This document shows positions 51,687 to 62,642 of a DNA stretch of 64,000 nucleotides, in pieces. Numbering within the stretch: the first letter of the stretch is position 1; each line of letters starts with the position of its first letter. A program made the translations under genes and the position numbers. A model generated the notes under the pieces. The model had not been told where the DNA came from. It was given only the letters and a program-made list of their open reading frames with translations, and made no database searches. Source of the stretch: Mortierella alpina (taxonomy: Eukaryota; Mortierellomycota; Mortierellomycetes; Mortierellales; Mortierellaceae); assembly GCA_029449245.1 (NCBI GenBank), contig JANATF010000017.1, positions 248,001 through 312,000 of the forward strand, in the 5' to 3' direction.

Positions 51687-54492
51687 CTACAGGCGGTACC
51701 CAGGCACCAGTCCAAAAACTAGCCCTACACACGCCGTGTACAGCATCGCAACCACCATGACCTTGAGGGCTCGCTTGCGGTGCAGACTCAAGATGTAGGG
51801 CTCTTTGATCTTGGCAAAATGCATCCACTTGGTCTCGCTCACTCCAAGCGCCGCCATGATCGGACACAGGTTGAACTGGAACGTAGTGCACAGCAAGATG
51901 CCCAGGAAGATAGGAATCAGGGCCTAGGTGTCATTTGAAATATAATAAGAAGGAATACCATCAGCACAGCGACTCGTACATGTTCGCCCCTTCATCGGCA
52001 GAAAATTCATCACCACTTACCCAGGCACGGAGAGAACGCGGTCGAACGTTCAAAAAGATCAAGCTTAGCATGACCGTAAAGCCAATAAACAAAATAAAGA
52101 GCCCTAGCACCAACCGCGCCAACCGATGCGACCGCCACATATTGCCATACGCGCGATTCTTAATGAAGCGTGGGAAATAGTACGACTCCATCCCCTCAAA
52201 CACCATATCCCGCGCCTCTCCAAACACCAATCCTAAACCTTGCTCCGGCAGTTGCTGCGGCTGCTGCGGACCAGACTTTTCATTGGCACTTCCTGGAGAT
52301 GAGCTCAAGCCCGCCAAAGACGTAGCCGACGGAGCACTTGCAGGACTGTTGGCACCAATGTGGTTCTTGCGCCTCTGTGCTCCTGCCGATGCCGATGAGG
52401 ACTGCGTCCGGGCGGGTCCAACACCCGCGGCACCAGAGGCACTCGCTCCCTCCGCCTGTGATCCTGGGTCTGCGACACTCAACACCAATCCATCCATAAA
52501 AAGCGCCACTCGATGACGGACCGCACTCGGGATGCGAACGGGACTCTCGGCTTGAGGGATCAGGTACTTGTAATAGATTCGCTCCGCAGATCGGAGCAAA
52601 TCGTCTTTGGTCACGCTTACCGTCGCTGTAGTCCCGCCTCGTCTCATCATCCCAGTATTTGCGGTGGACCGCGTAGCGACCGTCGTGTTGGTGGGAACGC
52701 GATGGACAGTTGTACTAAGGACCGGACCTTCACTGCTAGTAACTGACTCTTGGAGGCTAGGTGCTTTGTTAATGCCGAGCGCCTTGACACCGTTATTGGG
52801 TGACGCTGCCTGATCACGCTTGACTGCATCGTCAGGATGCGCCCAATTGTCAGGGACAGCGCCACTGAGGTGCACCATCTGTACTCGGCCGATAGTTGGA
52901 CTGGGTTCGAGTGGACTTTTGGGGAATGGTGACGCTGCTGGATCCTCCTGCAAAACCTCCTTGGTGTCCCTGGGGTCTTCAGTTCCGTGATTATTAGCAT
53001 TACGATTAGTGTTGTGGGCGTAATTATAGTCGTTATAAGAGTTTGCTTCCATCTTGCTGCCGCTGTTGTTGCTGCCGTTCATAGGATCGTGGTCTTTGGT
53101 AGGCGCTCCACCAGAGTCTGACATCTCGAGGTACCGGTTTGCGGCCGACCAATGTGGCTCGTACATGTCCAAGGTGACGCTTGGCTTTTGTCGATGGTTC
53201 TTTTTCTCTAGTAACATCATCAAAAAAACGACGCGTGCCATACGGTGAGCATATGTACAGTGAGCACCAGCTTCGATTGTAGAAGGGTATGAAGAAGAAG
53301 AAGAAAAAAATACATGTTGCTTACCTTCCTCCAGCTGTCGTTCTTGCTCCTCCAACTGGCTCTCTGTGATACTCCTAGCCAGTCTGTCTCTTTCCTCCCT
53401 CTCCACCCGCTCCTGTGCCGCAATGGCCATTCTCCGCTTTGCCGCCCGGGCATAGCGCCGCCAGCGCACCTCATGCTCTGTCACATCCAGCCAGAAATCG
53501 ATCTCCTCGCTACTCTTCTCGAAATCACGCATGTACAAGTAAAAGTTGAACAAACACACTGGTGGGAGAGTCTTTCGATTGAGGACCTGCCACAAGCTGG
53601 GTAGCTGGTGGACAAGCGCATCGTCAGAAGCAGTGGAAAATGCCGGATCCAGAATCTGAGAGCCCTGCTGTTTGCTGTTGCCCACGCTGTAGCTACTTTT
53701 CTTATTGCTTGGAATCGGGTTGCGAGAGCTCTCCCGGGTGCTACTGTAGATATTGGCATCAGAGAAGGCCGTGTGCTGTTGCTTCAAGGCGCCTTCAGTT
53801 CCCGACGAGCTGATCTGGAGAGAGTGGTGTCGTTGGTGCTGCTCTCGATTGCCTTCCTCTCGTACAGCTGTCTTTACGCGAGCTGGAGATAAAGGAATAG
53901 TCTGAAAATGCTCCTGCCCTTGACCCTGCGCGTGCAATTGAGCCAAATCGTGAGGGGCATCCTCTACCTGCAAGAGCATATCGGGGGACTTTGAAGCTGG
54001 CTCAATGTATCCTGTGGTGGCAGCTACTCTTTGCTGCTGGCCTGCAGGCTGACGTTGCCGTGCGGGAGTGGAAGGAAAGGTCGAGTAAGGAGTGTATGGG
54101 TCTTGTTCATTTCTCTGTCCTCCGTAATCATCTGTATCCTCGTCCATGTCATCCTCGTCGCCCATCGCCGCCGAAGGAGATGCAGTAGACCGAGAGTTAA
54201 AGCCAGCCTGGGCCCGCTGGTTTGGTATCGTGCCAACATCCGAGAGGTTATTGTTGGGGGATATGGAGGACGACGCAGAGAAGGAGGAAGAGGTCAGGTT
54301 GTTGAAGGACGACGTTGTCAAGTTGGTCATGTTGGTAGTGAGAGGGGTCTTGTTGCTGGTTGGCGGGGTCTTGCTGCTAACAGCCGTTGGGCTGGTGCCG
54401 AGGGTTGCATTGGCGGAGGGCGAGGACGTGGAGGGGGAGAAGAAGGAGTTGGGGAACAATGGACTGTGGGTGGTATGGTTTTTGGAACTCAT
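51687..54492 (-). CDS. RAX1: RGS-domain membrane protein, Rax1-like
   Basis: 863 residues from exons 54492-53325, 53207-52021 and 51923-51687 (minus). A long Ser/Thr/Gln-rich N-terminus (1-290) precedes an RGS-like domain beginning LWQVLNRKTLPPVCLFNFYL and continuing DFWLDVTEHEVRW; a long disordered loop interrupts it before VTKDDLLRSAERIYYKYL and PSAVRHRVALFMD. After another loop, FPRFIKNRAYGNMW leads to three predicted membrane helices: one in exon 2 (LVLGLFILFIGFTVMLSL) and two in exon 3 (LIPIFLGILLCTTFQF; VMVVAMLYTACVGLVF). RGS plus C-terminal helices is the layout of yeast Rax1, which with Rax2 marks growth sites. The 117-nt intron 53208-53324 has no in-frame stop, so retention would add 39 residues inside the RGS domain. 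Confidence 0.82.
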
Positions 54493-55403
54493 GTTGAGAA
54501 GTATGCGCTCCGCGACCGACGAATATGCGATTAGTCAGGTTTGACAGTGGGAAGGTGGTGATGGTGGCGAGAGAACAAGGAAGGCGTGTGGCGAGCAAAG
54601 AGCTTTATAGAGGTACACCTTGAAGGGAGAGTGCTGGGGTGTTTCAAGAAAACTCGACGCCGGTGTTACACACGACAGGGCATGAGCGGCGGCTGTCTCT
54701 CTGGTGAAATTGATAGCAAGAGATCGAAGTGCAGGGCGAAGGCAGATAGACAAGGCAGTGAACGAAAGAGAGGATGGGAGAATGCAGAGAGACAGAGGGA
54801 GAGAAAAGAGAGAGAGAAAAGGAAAGTGAGCAGGAGGGGTGGATTGCTGACGGCCCTCTTCCACAGAGCGCCAGAAGGTGGAGATGAATGGGGCAGGCAC
54901 ACTTTCACGATGCGATTTATCGCCCACGGGTACGAGAGGAAAAAAAAACGGGGCAGAGCGGCAAGGAGACGAGACATCCAAGGGGAGTTGAGGCAGAACT
55001 AGCAGTAGTGATGGAAGCACGAAAAGACAAAGGGGCAAAAAAGGAGGCACCTCTGGGTGCGTCCTTTGACAAACCCGCCCTTTTTGAGGCAGCTCGTGAG
55101 GAACGTTAGTGATGTGAGGGGGTTTAGGGTCACCTTTCCACCGTGCCGCATTTTGCGCGGCACAAGTTGCATGTTGCACAGACTGCGGCATGCTGCAATG
55201 GCTGTTGCAGCCAAAGGAGTATCCCTGGAAGAATGAAACAGGGCTGCTTCCTCGCGGAAGCATGCAGGTAGATGAATGGTGGGCCAAAGAGGGATAATCT
55301 TAAAAGTACAGACTCTACGAGAGGTAAAGGCGATGGGTAACGAGACAGCCGCTAACAAGCCTAGTTTTGGGGAGGACCAGGAAAAGTGGCTCGTCCTTGG
55401 CAA
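54493..55403. other. Intergenic region between RGS gene and Rab7-type gene
   Basis: Purine-rich on the plus strand at about 54750-54840 (gagagagaaaagagagagag type), i.e. a pyrimidine-rich promoter or leader of the RGS gene on the minus strand. No coding sequence is supported. Confidence 0.45.
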
Positions 55404-57000
55404 TCAACAACATGTCTTTGATTTCCTTCGTCTGTCAGACTCTGCATCCCAGTCTAGTCTTGCTGTCGTAGAGCCCTGGATGGATCCATTACCGACCATG
55501 TCTAATTCCATCTGCGGTATCCTGACTGTTTTTGCAATGTAAAGGAACGCGTCCTCCACATGGATCCCATCCTTGGCAGACGCCTCGAAGCACGGCATCT
55601 CGACTTTTGATCCAGTGACTGTAGAGTGCTCCTGGGCAAACCCGCGCGCTTGGCGTCTCGAGACGACTCGCTCGTCAATGTCGATTTTGTTGCCCAGCAG
55701 CACAAACGGAAAGTCAGGATTGCTGTCGCCAATGCCAGCCTGATTCAAAAACTCACGCCGCCACTTTGCCAGATGCTCGAATGTGAGATAGTTGGTTACA
55801 TCGTAGCACAGCACACATGCATCCGCGCCCCTGTAAAACGCAATGCCGAGAGACTGGAACCGTTCCTGGCCTAAAGCAACCATATCAAACAAGGTATGTG
55901 ATCAGTACGAGCACCATGGGAGGATTATGGCCATAGTTCTTCCACGCGTTGTGAGACTGCGTGCGCGTGGTTCTCTCCAGAAGGGTGTCCCACATATCCT
56001 TGCTTCCTTGTGCCTGCTGATCCTGTCTTCTCCCATTTCGCAATGCTCGTCGAGTCGGGGTCCTGCAATCCTGCAATCCTGCAATCTCTCAGGTTCCCTG
56101 CTCACGGGTTTAACAAAGAGATGACCACATCCTGGTACGGTCTATAAAGAGGCTGGATAAGTTCAATACCTGCAGTGTCCCAGATCTGCAGCGACACTCG
56201 CTTGCCGTCCTCGAGTTCAATTTCCTTTGTGATAAAGTCGGCACCAATAGTGGCCTTGTATGCGTTTGTAAACCGCTTGTGGATGAACTACACATCGGAG
56301 TGAGACAGATAACATCGATGGTGGTGTTAGTTGATACTCCGTCACTGTCATCTGGGCACAAACACGCCTGAAGGGTGGGCTGTCCACATGTTCACGGGAA
56401 TCTGTCTCCTGCTCTCAAGAGCACGCACGCAGCATGCGAGTTGGGGTGAACAAGAGCGAGGGACACCCTATTTTCTCCCCCCCTGGGTGCAATCCTGCAC
56501 TGTACGCTCTCTTTCCTGCATAGCATGTGTCGTCCGACCCGCCTTACCTGATTACGTAGGGACGTCTGCGAGATCCACACATTGTTTTGTTTGGGTTGAA
56601 GGTAGGGTGGATGCAGGATGATATAAGAGGATAAAGGGTGATCGATGGTCGTCGTTATGTTGTTATGGAGCGACGAACGTAGGTCGCCAAAGATCCATTT
56701 GGGCGCGTCGAGGTGGGCAGTTTTGTCAGGACCAAGGTTGCATGGATACAAGGAAGAGAAAAAAAGTGTTGGTGGTTAGCACTTTTATGTCTTGACGCAG
56801 TGCTCTCGTTCCACGAGCAGACAAGAACACGAGCAGGGAATGCAAGTTACAACGGCCACTGGATTGAAAGAGAGCAGCCACGAGCAGCCACTACACCGTG
56901 CTGCTTGCTGCATCCAGAGTCCCAGGAGTAGAGCGGAGTGAAGTACCTTTCCTACTCCTCCGTCGCCAATGAGAACGACTTTGAGAAGCTGTTTGCCCAT
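55404..57000 (-). CDS. Rab7-type small GTPase, four exons
   Basis: 218-residue Rab GTPase. Exons (minus) are 57000-56947, 56565-56548, 56287-56170 and 55870-55404. Motifs: GDGGVGKTS (P-loop), YKATIGADF (effector loop identical to Rab7/Ypt7), [28 protein letters not shown] (G4), EASAKDG (G5), and a C-terminal KTCC for double geranylgeranylation. Rab7 directs late endosome and vacuole/lysosome fusion via HOPS. It is more divergent than standard Ypt7 (ITKEIELEDGKRVSL and a long C-terminal region with RLDWDAES), so a Rab7 paralogue is possible. Exon 2 is only 18 nt. Intron 3 contains three copies of atcctgcaa (about 56068-56094). Confidence 0.9.
56548..56565 (-). other. Rab7-type gene 18-nt microexon
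   Basis: Six codons (TSLRNQ), flanked by cgcag and gtaagg on the minus strand. It supplies the Thr of GKT/S that coordinates magnesium. Skipping would keep frame but delete that residue. Confidence 0.85.
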
Positions 57001-57802
57001 GTTGCGAAATGTTACTTGAGAATCAAAGGGTGAATCTCTTTCTCTCTCACGGTTTTCCCAAGAAATGGGAGAGTCAACACGAGGAGCCCAAGTTCCTGTG
57101 GAGCGAAGAGACGGGCGGAGGAGCTGAGGGATGTCAAGAAGACGACAAGATAGAGCGGTAGAGAGAGCAAATGATGCAGAGTCGACAGCTAAAAGTGCCA
57201 CAGCCGAGCAAATGAGCTTATTGAGTATCGAAAAAGAGAGTCGCGAGAGAGTGCTTTGTGAAAGAGAGAGAGAGAGGGCGAGAGTGAGAGCGAGAGCAAG
57301 AGCGAGCGTAGACGAGACAGAGGCAGAAGGATGGGCAGTGACAATGTCAAAGCGTTGACTACCAGAGCGATTAGGAGGTCAAGGAAACGTGCAGGAAGAA
57401 AAGTCTGGAGTCTTACCTTTTATGCGTCAAAGATCATCCTCGCCTCTCGCTCCCATGGGCTGGTGCAACACATATCACATCCACACACACTCGCCGTGCA
57501 AGCCTGCATACTCTACGACATGCACCTCTGGGCGACGGCCTACCGGTCCCAAGGAGTGCCTACCATATTGCCATGCTTGACCGAGAACGAACTCAGTTTG
57601 AGGATCTTATCCTGACAACCTTAGGAGCGCGCGCGTCACCTGATATAGTTGGAGAGAGAACTTTGGCGAGCTGCAGGCGGCTGCAACTCATCGTCTCGTT
57701 GCACTGCAGGACGGAATCAGCCCACAGGACAATCTCGGCAGCAGACGCTACTCGGCAGGACCAAAAAAGAAGCAGCACAGGATCCACCTTTTTGCCAATG
57801 TC
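57001..57802. promoter_or_regulatory. Divergent promoter region, Rab7-type gene and PIG-H
   Basis: Between two divergently transcribed genes. A GA-rich run at about 57255-57310 (gagagagagagag) is a pyrimidine tract for the minus-strand gene. No separate gene is supported; an open frame at 57131-57358 is low-complexity. Confidence 0.45.
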
Positions 57803-58669
57803 ATGACGTTTCAATGCTATGCGCATGCAGACAACACGCGCGAGTACATCATGACAAGTGATGCTCCACGAATCAACTCGTACGACTTTATGGTCGTCAT
57901 AGCCTGCGCAGGATGTGTCTACTTTCTAGTACAGTGACCAAGACTTGCTCCTCCTTTGCTTCAGCTCGCTTCACCAAGCGGTGGATACCTCACTGGACCG
58001 CCTCAGTTATTCCTCAGTCCTAACCCAGACCCTGGGTTCTTCCTTCGCATTGTGAACTCTCAATAGGGTCCAACGTTCACAAGCTACGCAGTGATTACAC
58101 TCTTGATCGTCTCTCGGATAATCGTGAAGCTGTTCATGGTCACGGAAGGTTCGCTTTGATCACTGCCGCCTACTCAGTTACTCCTGCGTGATTGTCAAAA
58201 GGAGGGATAGTGGTCTGATCCAACATTTTGTGCATCGGGCCACATTAGAAACTATACTGGTCATTAGGGATGTCGGGGCGCAGGTCAAGACGGTGTATCT
58301 AGGAGGCAGGAGTACATCCCGGTTCATTGACCGATCTAAAATCTCGGACATTATCATCAATGAGGCTATCACCATGATGCACATTCGCGTGTACTTGGCC
58401 ATCATTGTCGAAGGCGAGGACAAAATGGTCGTCGTTTTTCAGGTAAAACCACAGACAGTCAAGTTTGAGGATGGATAACCTTTCAAGGAAGGCGTACCGT
58501 TGGACACGGTACATCGAGACTACAAGTATTTGAACTATTTCGCTGACACATGCCTTTATTTTAGCATCTGCTGCCTAGATTGAACGTGCTTTTGCAGGCG
58601 TATCATGGAGCGAGATCTATCATTTTCAACGAGAAGGATCATTCGGATGTGCCACTGGAGTTCTCATAG
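57803..58669 (+). CDS. GPI15: PIG-H/Gpi15 subunit of GPI-GlcNAc transferase
   Basis: Subunit of the ER membrane complex that starts GPI-anchor synthesis by adding GlcNAc to phosphatidylinositol. Exons 57803-57928, 58067-58148, 58249-58442 and 58565-58669 give 168 residues. A short N-terminus leads to two adjacent hydrophobic segments (FMVVIACAGCVYFL and YAVITLLIVSRIIVKLF), then the PIG-H domain: VTEETILVIRDVGAQ, YLGG, FIDRSKISDIIINEAI, RVYLAIIVEG, LLPRLNVLLQAYHGARSIIF. This order and the two-helix hairpin are typical of PIG-H. Two donors are weak by local standards (gtacag at 57929 and gttcgc at 58149), but only these joins keep phase and restore the conserved VTEE...LVI motif. Confidence 0.85.
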
Positions 58670-59174
58670 AAGGGATTTTGTCCACCCCTCTTGTGCGACG
58701 CTGCCGTTTTATGATGTAGGAAGGATCGGATCACAACTGCTGCCTTGATCAAGATCTAGCATTATAGGCACACTAGTGACGATACCAGAAGCGGATAAAA
58801 TTTCAATGGCCTTTGCATAAGCGTGTATATAGGAGGTAGAGGCCATTCTTCAGGTAGCATACAGGGTGCTCTTGATCGGTCTCGAACCCCCTCGTTGCGT
58901 TTGCAGCCGCCGATCTCAGGGTGCGCCGGCTTCGATCAGGCCGGGCCGCGCTCCACAATCCACACTCGGAATTATCACGTGAAGATGTGGATGTGGAGTT
59001 TCACACGCGGTTCTCCATAACTATCCTTTAGCCATGAATCGCAGCTTGCTCTTCTGCACATCATCTCCATTCTCGCTCCATCTCCAGGCTCGCAACATAT
59101 AAAAGAACGCCACGGCACCACAGCATCACGGTTATCACACAAACAAACAGAACAGTAGAGCAGCAGTAGAAAAC
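58670..59174. other. Intergenic region upstream of enoyl-CoA isomerase
   Basis: No gene recognised. The last 90 bases contain catataaaag (about 59095-59104), a good TATA box 70-80 bases before the start at 59175. Confidence 0.5.
59095..59104 (+). promoter_or_regulatory. TATA box of enoyl-CoA isomerase gene
   Basis: catataaaag, about 75 bases before the start codon, followed by the short leader caaacaaacagaacag. Confidence 0.6.
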
Positions 59175-60379
59175 ATGTCCCCTATTACCGACGCCAAGTA
59201 CTTCCCCTCTGCCTCGGAGCAGCTCCTCTCGATCACCCGCGAGGGTCCACTCTTTATCCTCACCATGCTCGACAACGACAACCGCTTCACAACCGAGTTC
59301 TGCGCTGCGATCTGCAACGCCCTCGATCACGTCCAGAGCGTTGTGGATGCTGAAGAATTGCAAGAGGCCGCCCTGATCTCAAGGGGAGCGAGCGAGAAGT
59401 TCTACTCGAATGGTCTGCACATCGAAAAGGCCTTCTCCGTGCCTGGCTTTACCGAGGAGACGTTCATGCCCATGCTCAACAAGATCCTGCTCTTCCCTCT
59501 GCCCACTGTTGCCTGTGTGAACGGGTAAGACGCTCTCAAGCTTCTTTTTCTTCTCGGGGGCTGCCTGTTTTTTCTTCGTCTTCTTTATCCCAACCGTTGT
59601 TTGACGAGCCGAGAAAAATTCACTTTGTTGGTTTGGTACGACTGAGGCAAAAGCCAAAAGGGTTCCTCGTTGGTCCTCGCGGCTAAATGGCATCCGTGTA
59701 CCACGTGGGGAAACAAAACCACCCATTTCGTGTTTTCCTTGATGGGTCGACACGATCCATTTTTCACCCTCGGTTCAGAAGCTGACGCGTTCTCTTCGCA
59801 TCCTTCCTTATGACTCGGATGAACCTAGACACGCGTTCGCCGGCGGTATGTTGATGGCCATGGCTCACGACTACCGAGTTATGCGAAGCGATCGTGGCTT
59901 TATGTGCATGGTAAGAACGGGAAAGTGGTTGCCGCCGCTATAACCTCTCATGGTCATTCATATAGTCTCTTTGTCATTTTTGATCCGCGATCACAATTCA
60001 CCCTACTATCGGGTCCACTCACCATTTTTCGTGCGCGTACTGTTTATCTTCGTAACTTCCGCTTCGATAGAACGAGATCGATCTGCCCTCGCCTCTTCCT
60101 TCAGGCATGTCTGCGCTTCTGCGCTTCAAGCTGCCTCATCATATCTACCGGTCCGTTGTCCTAGAGGCTAAACGCTACTCGGCCAAGGAGGCTCTGGCTG
60201 GACACATTGTCGATGCCGTCCCCGACAAGGACGGTATCGAGCCAGCCTTTGAGCTCGCCAAGGTTATTGCCAAGAAGATTGCCCACAAGGCCAAGGCTGG
60301 CTCTATCGTTGGCATGATCAAGGAGGACATGTACCCCGAGGCATCGCATTTCCTCACGATTGGCCAGTCCAAACTGTAA
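59175..60379 (+). CDS. Peroxisomal enoyl-CoA hydratase/isomerase (ECI type)
   Basis: 246-residue crotonase-fold protein, likely a delta3,delta2-enoyl-CoA isomerase needed for beta-oxidation of unsaturated fatty acids. Exons 59175-59524, 59829-59910 and 60071-60379. Landmarks: ITREGPLFILTMLDNDNRF, the substrate-positioning segment ALISRGASEKFYSNGLH, PTVACVNGHAFAGGMLMAMAHDYRVM (oxyanion-hole region), and NEIDLP, whose Glu matches the single catalytic base of the plant/fungal ECI group. It ends in SKL, a perfect PTS1, so peroxisomal import is strongly indicated. A few other crotonase activities are possible. Convergent with PAF1, 187 bp apart. Confidence 0.88.
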
Positions 60380-60566
60380 AAAAAAATATATAAGATAAAC
60401 AATCGTCCTGCACTCAAGAACGTCCTTTCTTGAGAATAAAGTGAACGTCTCTTCCAACCGAAAGATGAGATTGTGCAATTGAGAATACAGGCCGCTGGTC
60501 TCTCGGTGATTTTATACAATTGTTGTTCTTCCTGGTAGCCGAGGAAAAATATAGTCTTGCGTATCG

Positions 60567-62329
60567 TTACAACCCAATAGCATCCAGCGCATCACGCTTA
60601 AACGCCAACTCGTCCGAATTCATGCGGCGAGAAGTGACATCGATGTCCGTAATAGGTGCATCCTGGTCGTCATAGCGCTAATGGAGAGTATATCCAATAA
60701 AACAGAAAGATAAACTGTAAGAACATTGCGCCATACACATGCTCTGGCAGAAAGCTGTAGGGTGGTGATGAACTCTACCTTAGCACGCTTCTTGCGCAAC
60801 ATGAGTTTGGACTGCATGGGGTTATAGAACGCCGCCTTCTGCTTCGAGTCGGGCATTTCTCTGAACGTAAACACAAGCTGTGATAACATGGCACAAGGGA
60901 TGGTGGTGTAAGTGTAATCACGCTGGTGACTGAATGACACCTCCTTGGGTTCTTCCTCATCGTCATTGTCCGGGTTGAGTCCCTCAGCAGCACGCTGAGC
61001 ACGAGTTCGCTTCCGCTGGTTGATGTCCTTGGCGGTTTCCATGTCCGGCAAGTAGTAGCTGAGCCATGTCTCTGGATCTGAGGCATCGTGCATTGGTTTG
61101 ATGAGAGCATTCGATGAGCGCTGTGCTGTCTGTTGCTTGGAAGTCTAGCAGCAGGATGAGGTCCTTGAGGGTCAGCACACAACGCAACATGTCCATAGTC
61201 CGAACACTATTCCCTGGGCGAAAGAAGAGGTGCTTACTCCTTGCTCTTGGACTTGAACTGGGCGATCGTTGCTCATTTCTGGATCCACATCAAACGTGAC
61301 CAAGGTGTAAGCATTGCCCCAGATGGTAAAGTCTGGAAACACGGGGAATGATTCGACAGCCTTCACTCCAGGCTTGGAAGGATGCTTCAATGCAGCCAAA
61401 AAATCATCCTCCGAGTATGGCTGAGATGGTGAGGAGGGTGACGATCGTGATTTCTTCATGAACCGTTCGAACGTGTTTTCGATCGCTGCAATCTGCCCCT
61501 CCCTGGAGCTGTCCACGGCAAGAGTCTTTCTCTTGGCACCAGTGCTATTTTGCAGCGCGATAAAATAAATGATGTTAACCAAAAAGGGTCCACGATGGGG
61601 TCGATCTGAACCAGCAAGGCATAGACGATCTGGACCAACGAGGCATAGGTAAACGTGAAGCGGGAAGATCGCGCGATGGCCAAGTGGAGGGGACTTACTC
61701 CTTGTAAGCGCCCTTTCCTGCTCCTGTAGGTGTCTCTGAACTGATGTATTCCGTCCTGCGCAACCACGACACTGCTGGCAACCTCGACTTGTTTGGGATG
61801 GAGATTCCCTGTCCTGCGACCTTTCCGTTGGCAGCACCTCCAGTTCCAGGTGCGGCTTTGATCGGCACTGTAAGCAACAACTCGTCTGTCTGGTCCAGTC
61901 CCGTGTTCAAGACTCCGTTCTCGTGGTTCTGTCTTCCTTCGCCAAAGTAGTTTTCGCGCATCTCGATCAGATCGATGGGCATGCCCCACTGGTTGTCGAG
62001 GATAACCTCATTGGCGGTGGTCTCGTTCAGTCCTGTGGATTGGTATTTAATGTAGCGGTCGGAGGATGAAGGGAGGGCGAGAAGCTTTGGTGCAAAGGGC
62101 GGGAGTGGGAGCGTGTTCCTGTACCGCGTCTTGCAGAGGAACTCGTTTCCGAATTTCCTGAGAGTGAGATGGGCAGGATGGAGACAGACAAGCAGAGAGC
62201 ATGTTTGAGGTTAGCCAGTCTGATCAGCACGCGCGACGCTGTTGCCTGCAATGATTCGCTGAGCAGCTCCTCGAGACATACGCAGACGATGGGCGACAGG
62301 ACATACTTTTTATGGGTTGGCTGTGACAT
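60567..62329 (-). CDS. PAF1: Paf1, RNA polymerase II-associated factor, five exons
   Basis: Core scaffold of the PAF1 elongation complex, which couples Pol II elongation to histone H2B ubiquitination and H3K4 methylation. Exons (minus) are 62329-62307, 62157-61699, 61544-61238, 61144-60779 and 60677-60567, giving 421 residues. Landmarks: FLCKTRYRNTLPLPPFAPKL at the N-terminus, SSDRYIKYQSTGLN, WGMPIDLIEM, LPAVSWLRRTEYIS, FPVFPDF, DPETWLSYYLPD, and SKLMLRKKRAK near the C-terminus. The last donor (gtagag at 60778) was preferred over a later in-frame gtatgg because it aligns the ending TSRRMNSDELAFKRDAL directly with the Paf1 C-terminal block. Exon 1 codes for only seven complete residues. Divergent from mS45 across a 313-bp promoter. 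Confidence 0.9.
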
Positions 62330-62642
62330 TGCGCCTGTGCTTGTGATGCGGTCTCCTGGCTGCTGCTGTGGTGGTCGAACAGGAGGAGCTGAGAAGGAAC
62401 AAATGAAGTGAAGGGACGAGCGGATGCGATGCCTAATAAAAAAATCACGCCAGGTATGCAGCCAGGCTGCAAGAGCTGTGCCAACCACTCTTTGTTGCAA
62501 ACCGCCTGGTGGCTTGTGCGATTTCACAAACAAAGCCGGGTCCCCCATTCAACCTCTCGCCCTGCCCTTGACCCGCCTCTCGTCCTCACCTCGCTACTCT
62601 CGGCATTGCTCTCCTGCCATCTTCCCTACATCACACACAGCA
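62330..62642. promoter_or_regulatory. Bidirectional promoter, PAF1 and mS45
   Basis: 313 bp separate divergent start codons. No clear TATA was seen on either side; there is a CT-rich stretch before the mS45 start (about 62560-62640). Confidence 0.5.

Noticed and set aside
51961-52020. Continuation of the RGS protein beyond W at 52021 to a stop at 51961
   Set aside because: A strong gtaagt donor follows the Trp codon, and the next exon in phase adds two membrane helices conserved in Rax1-like proteins.
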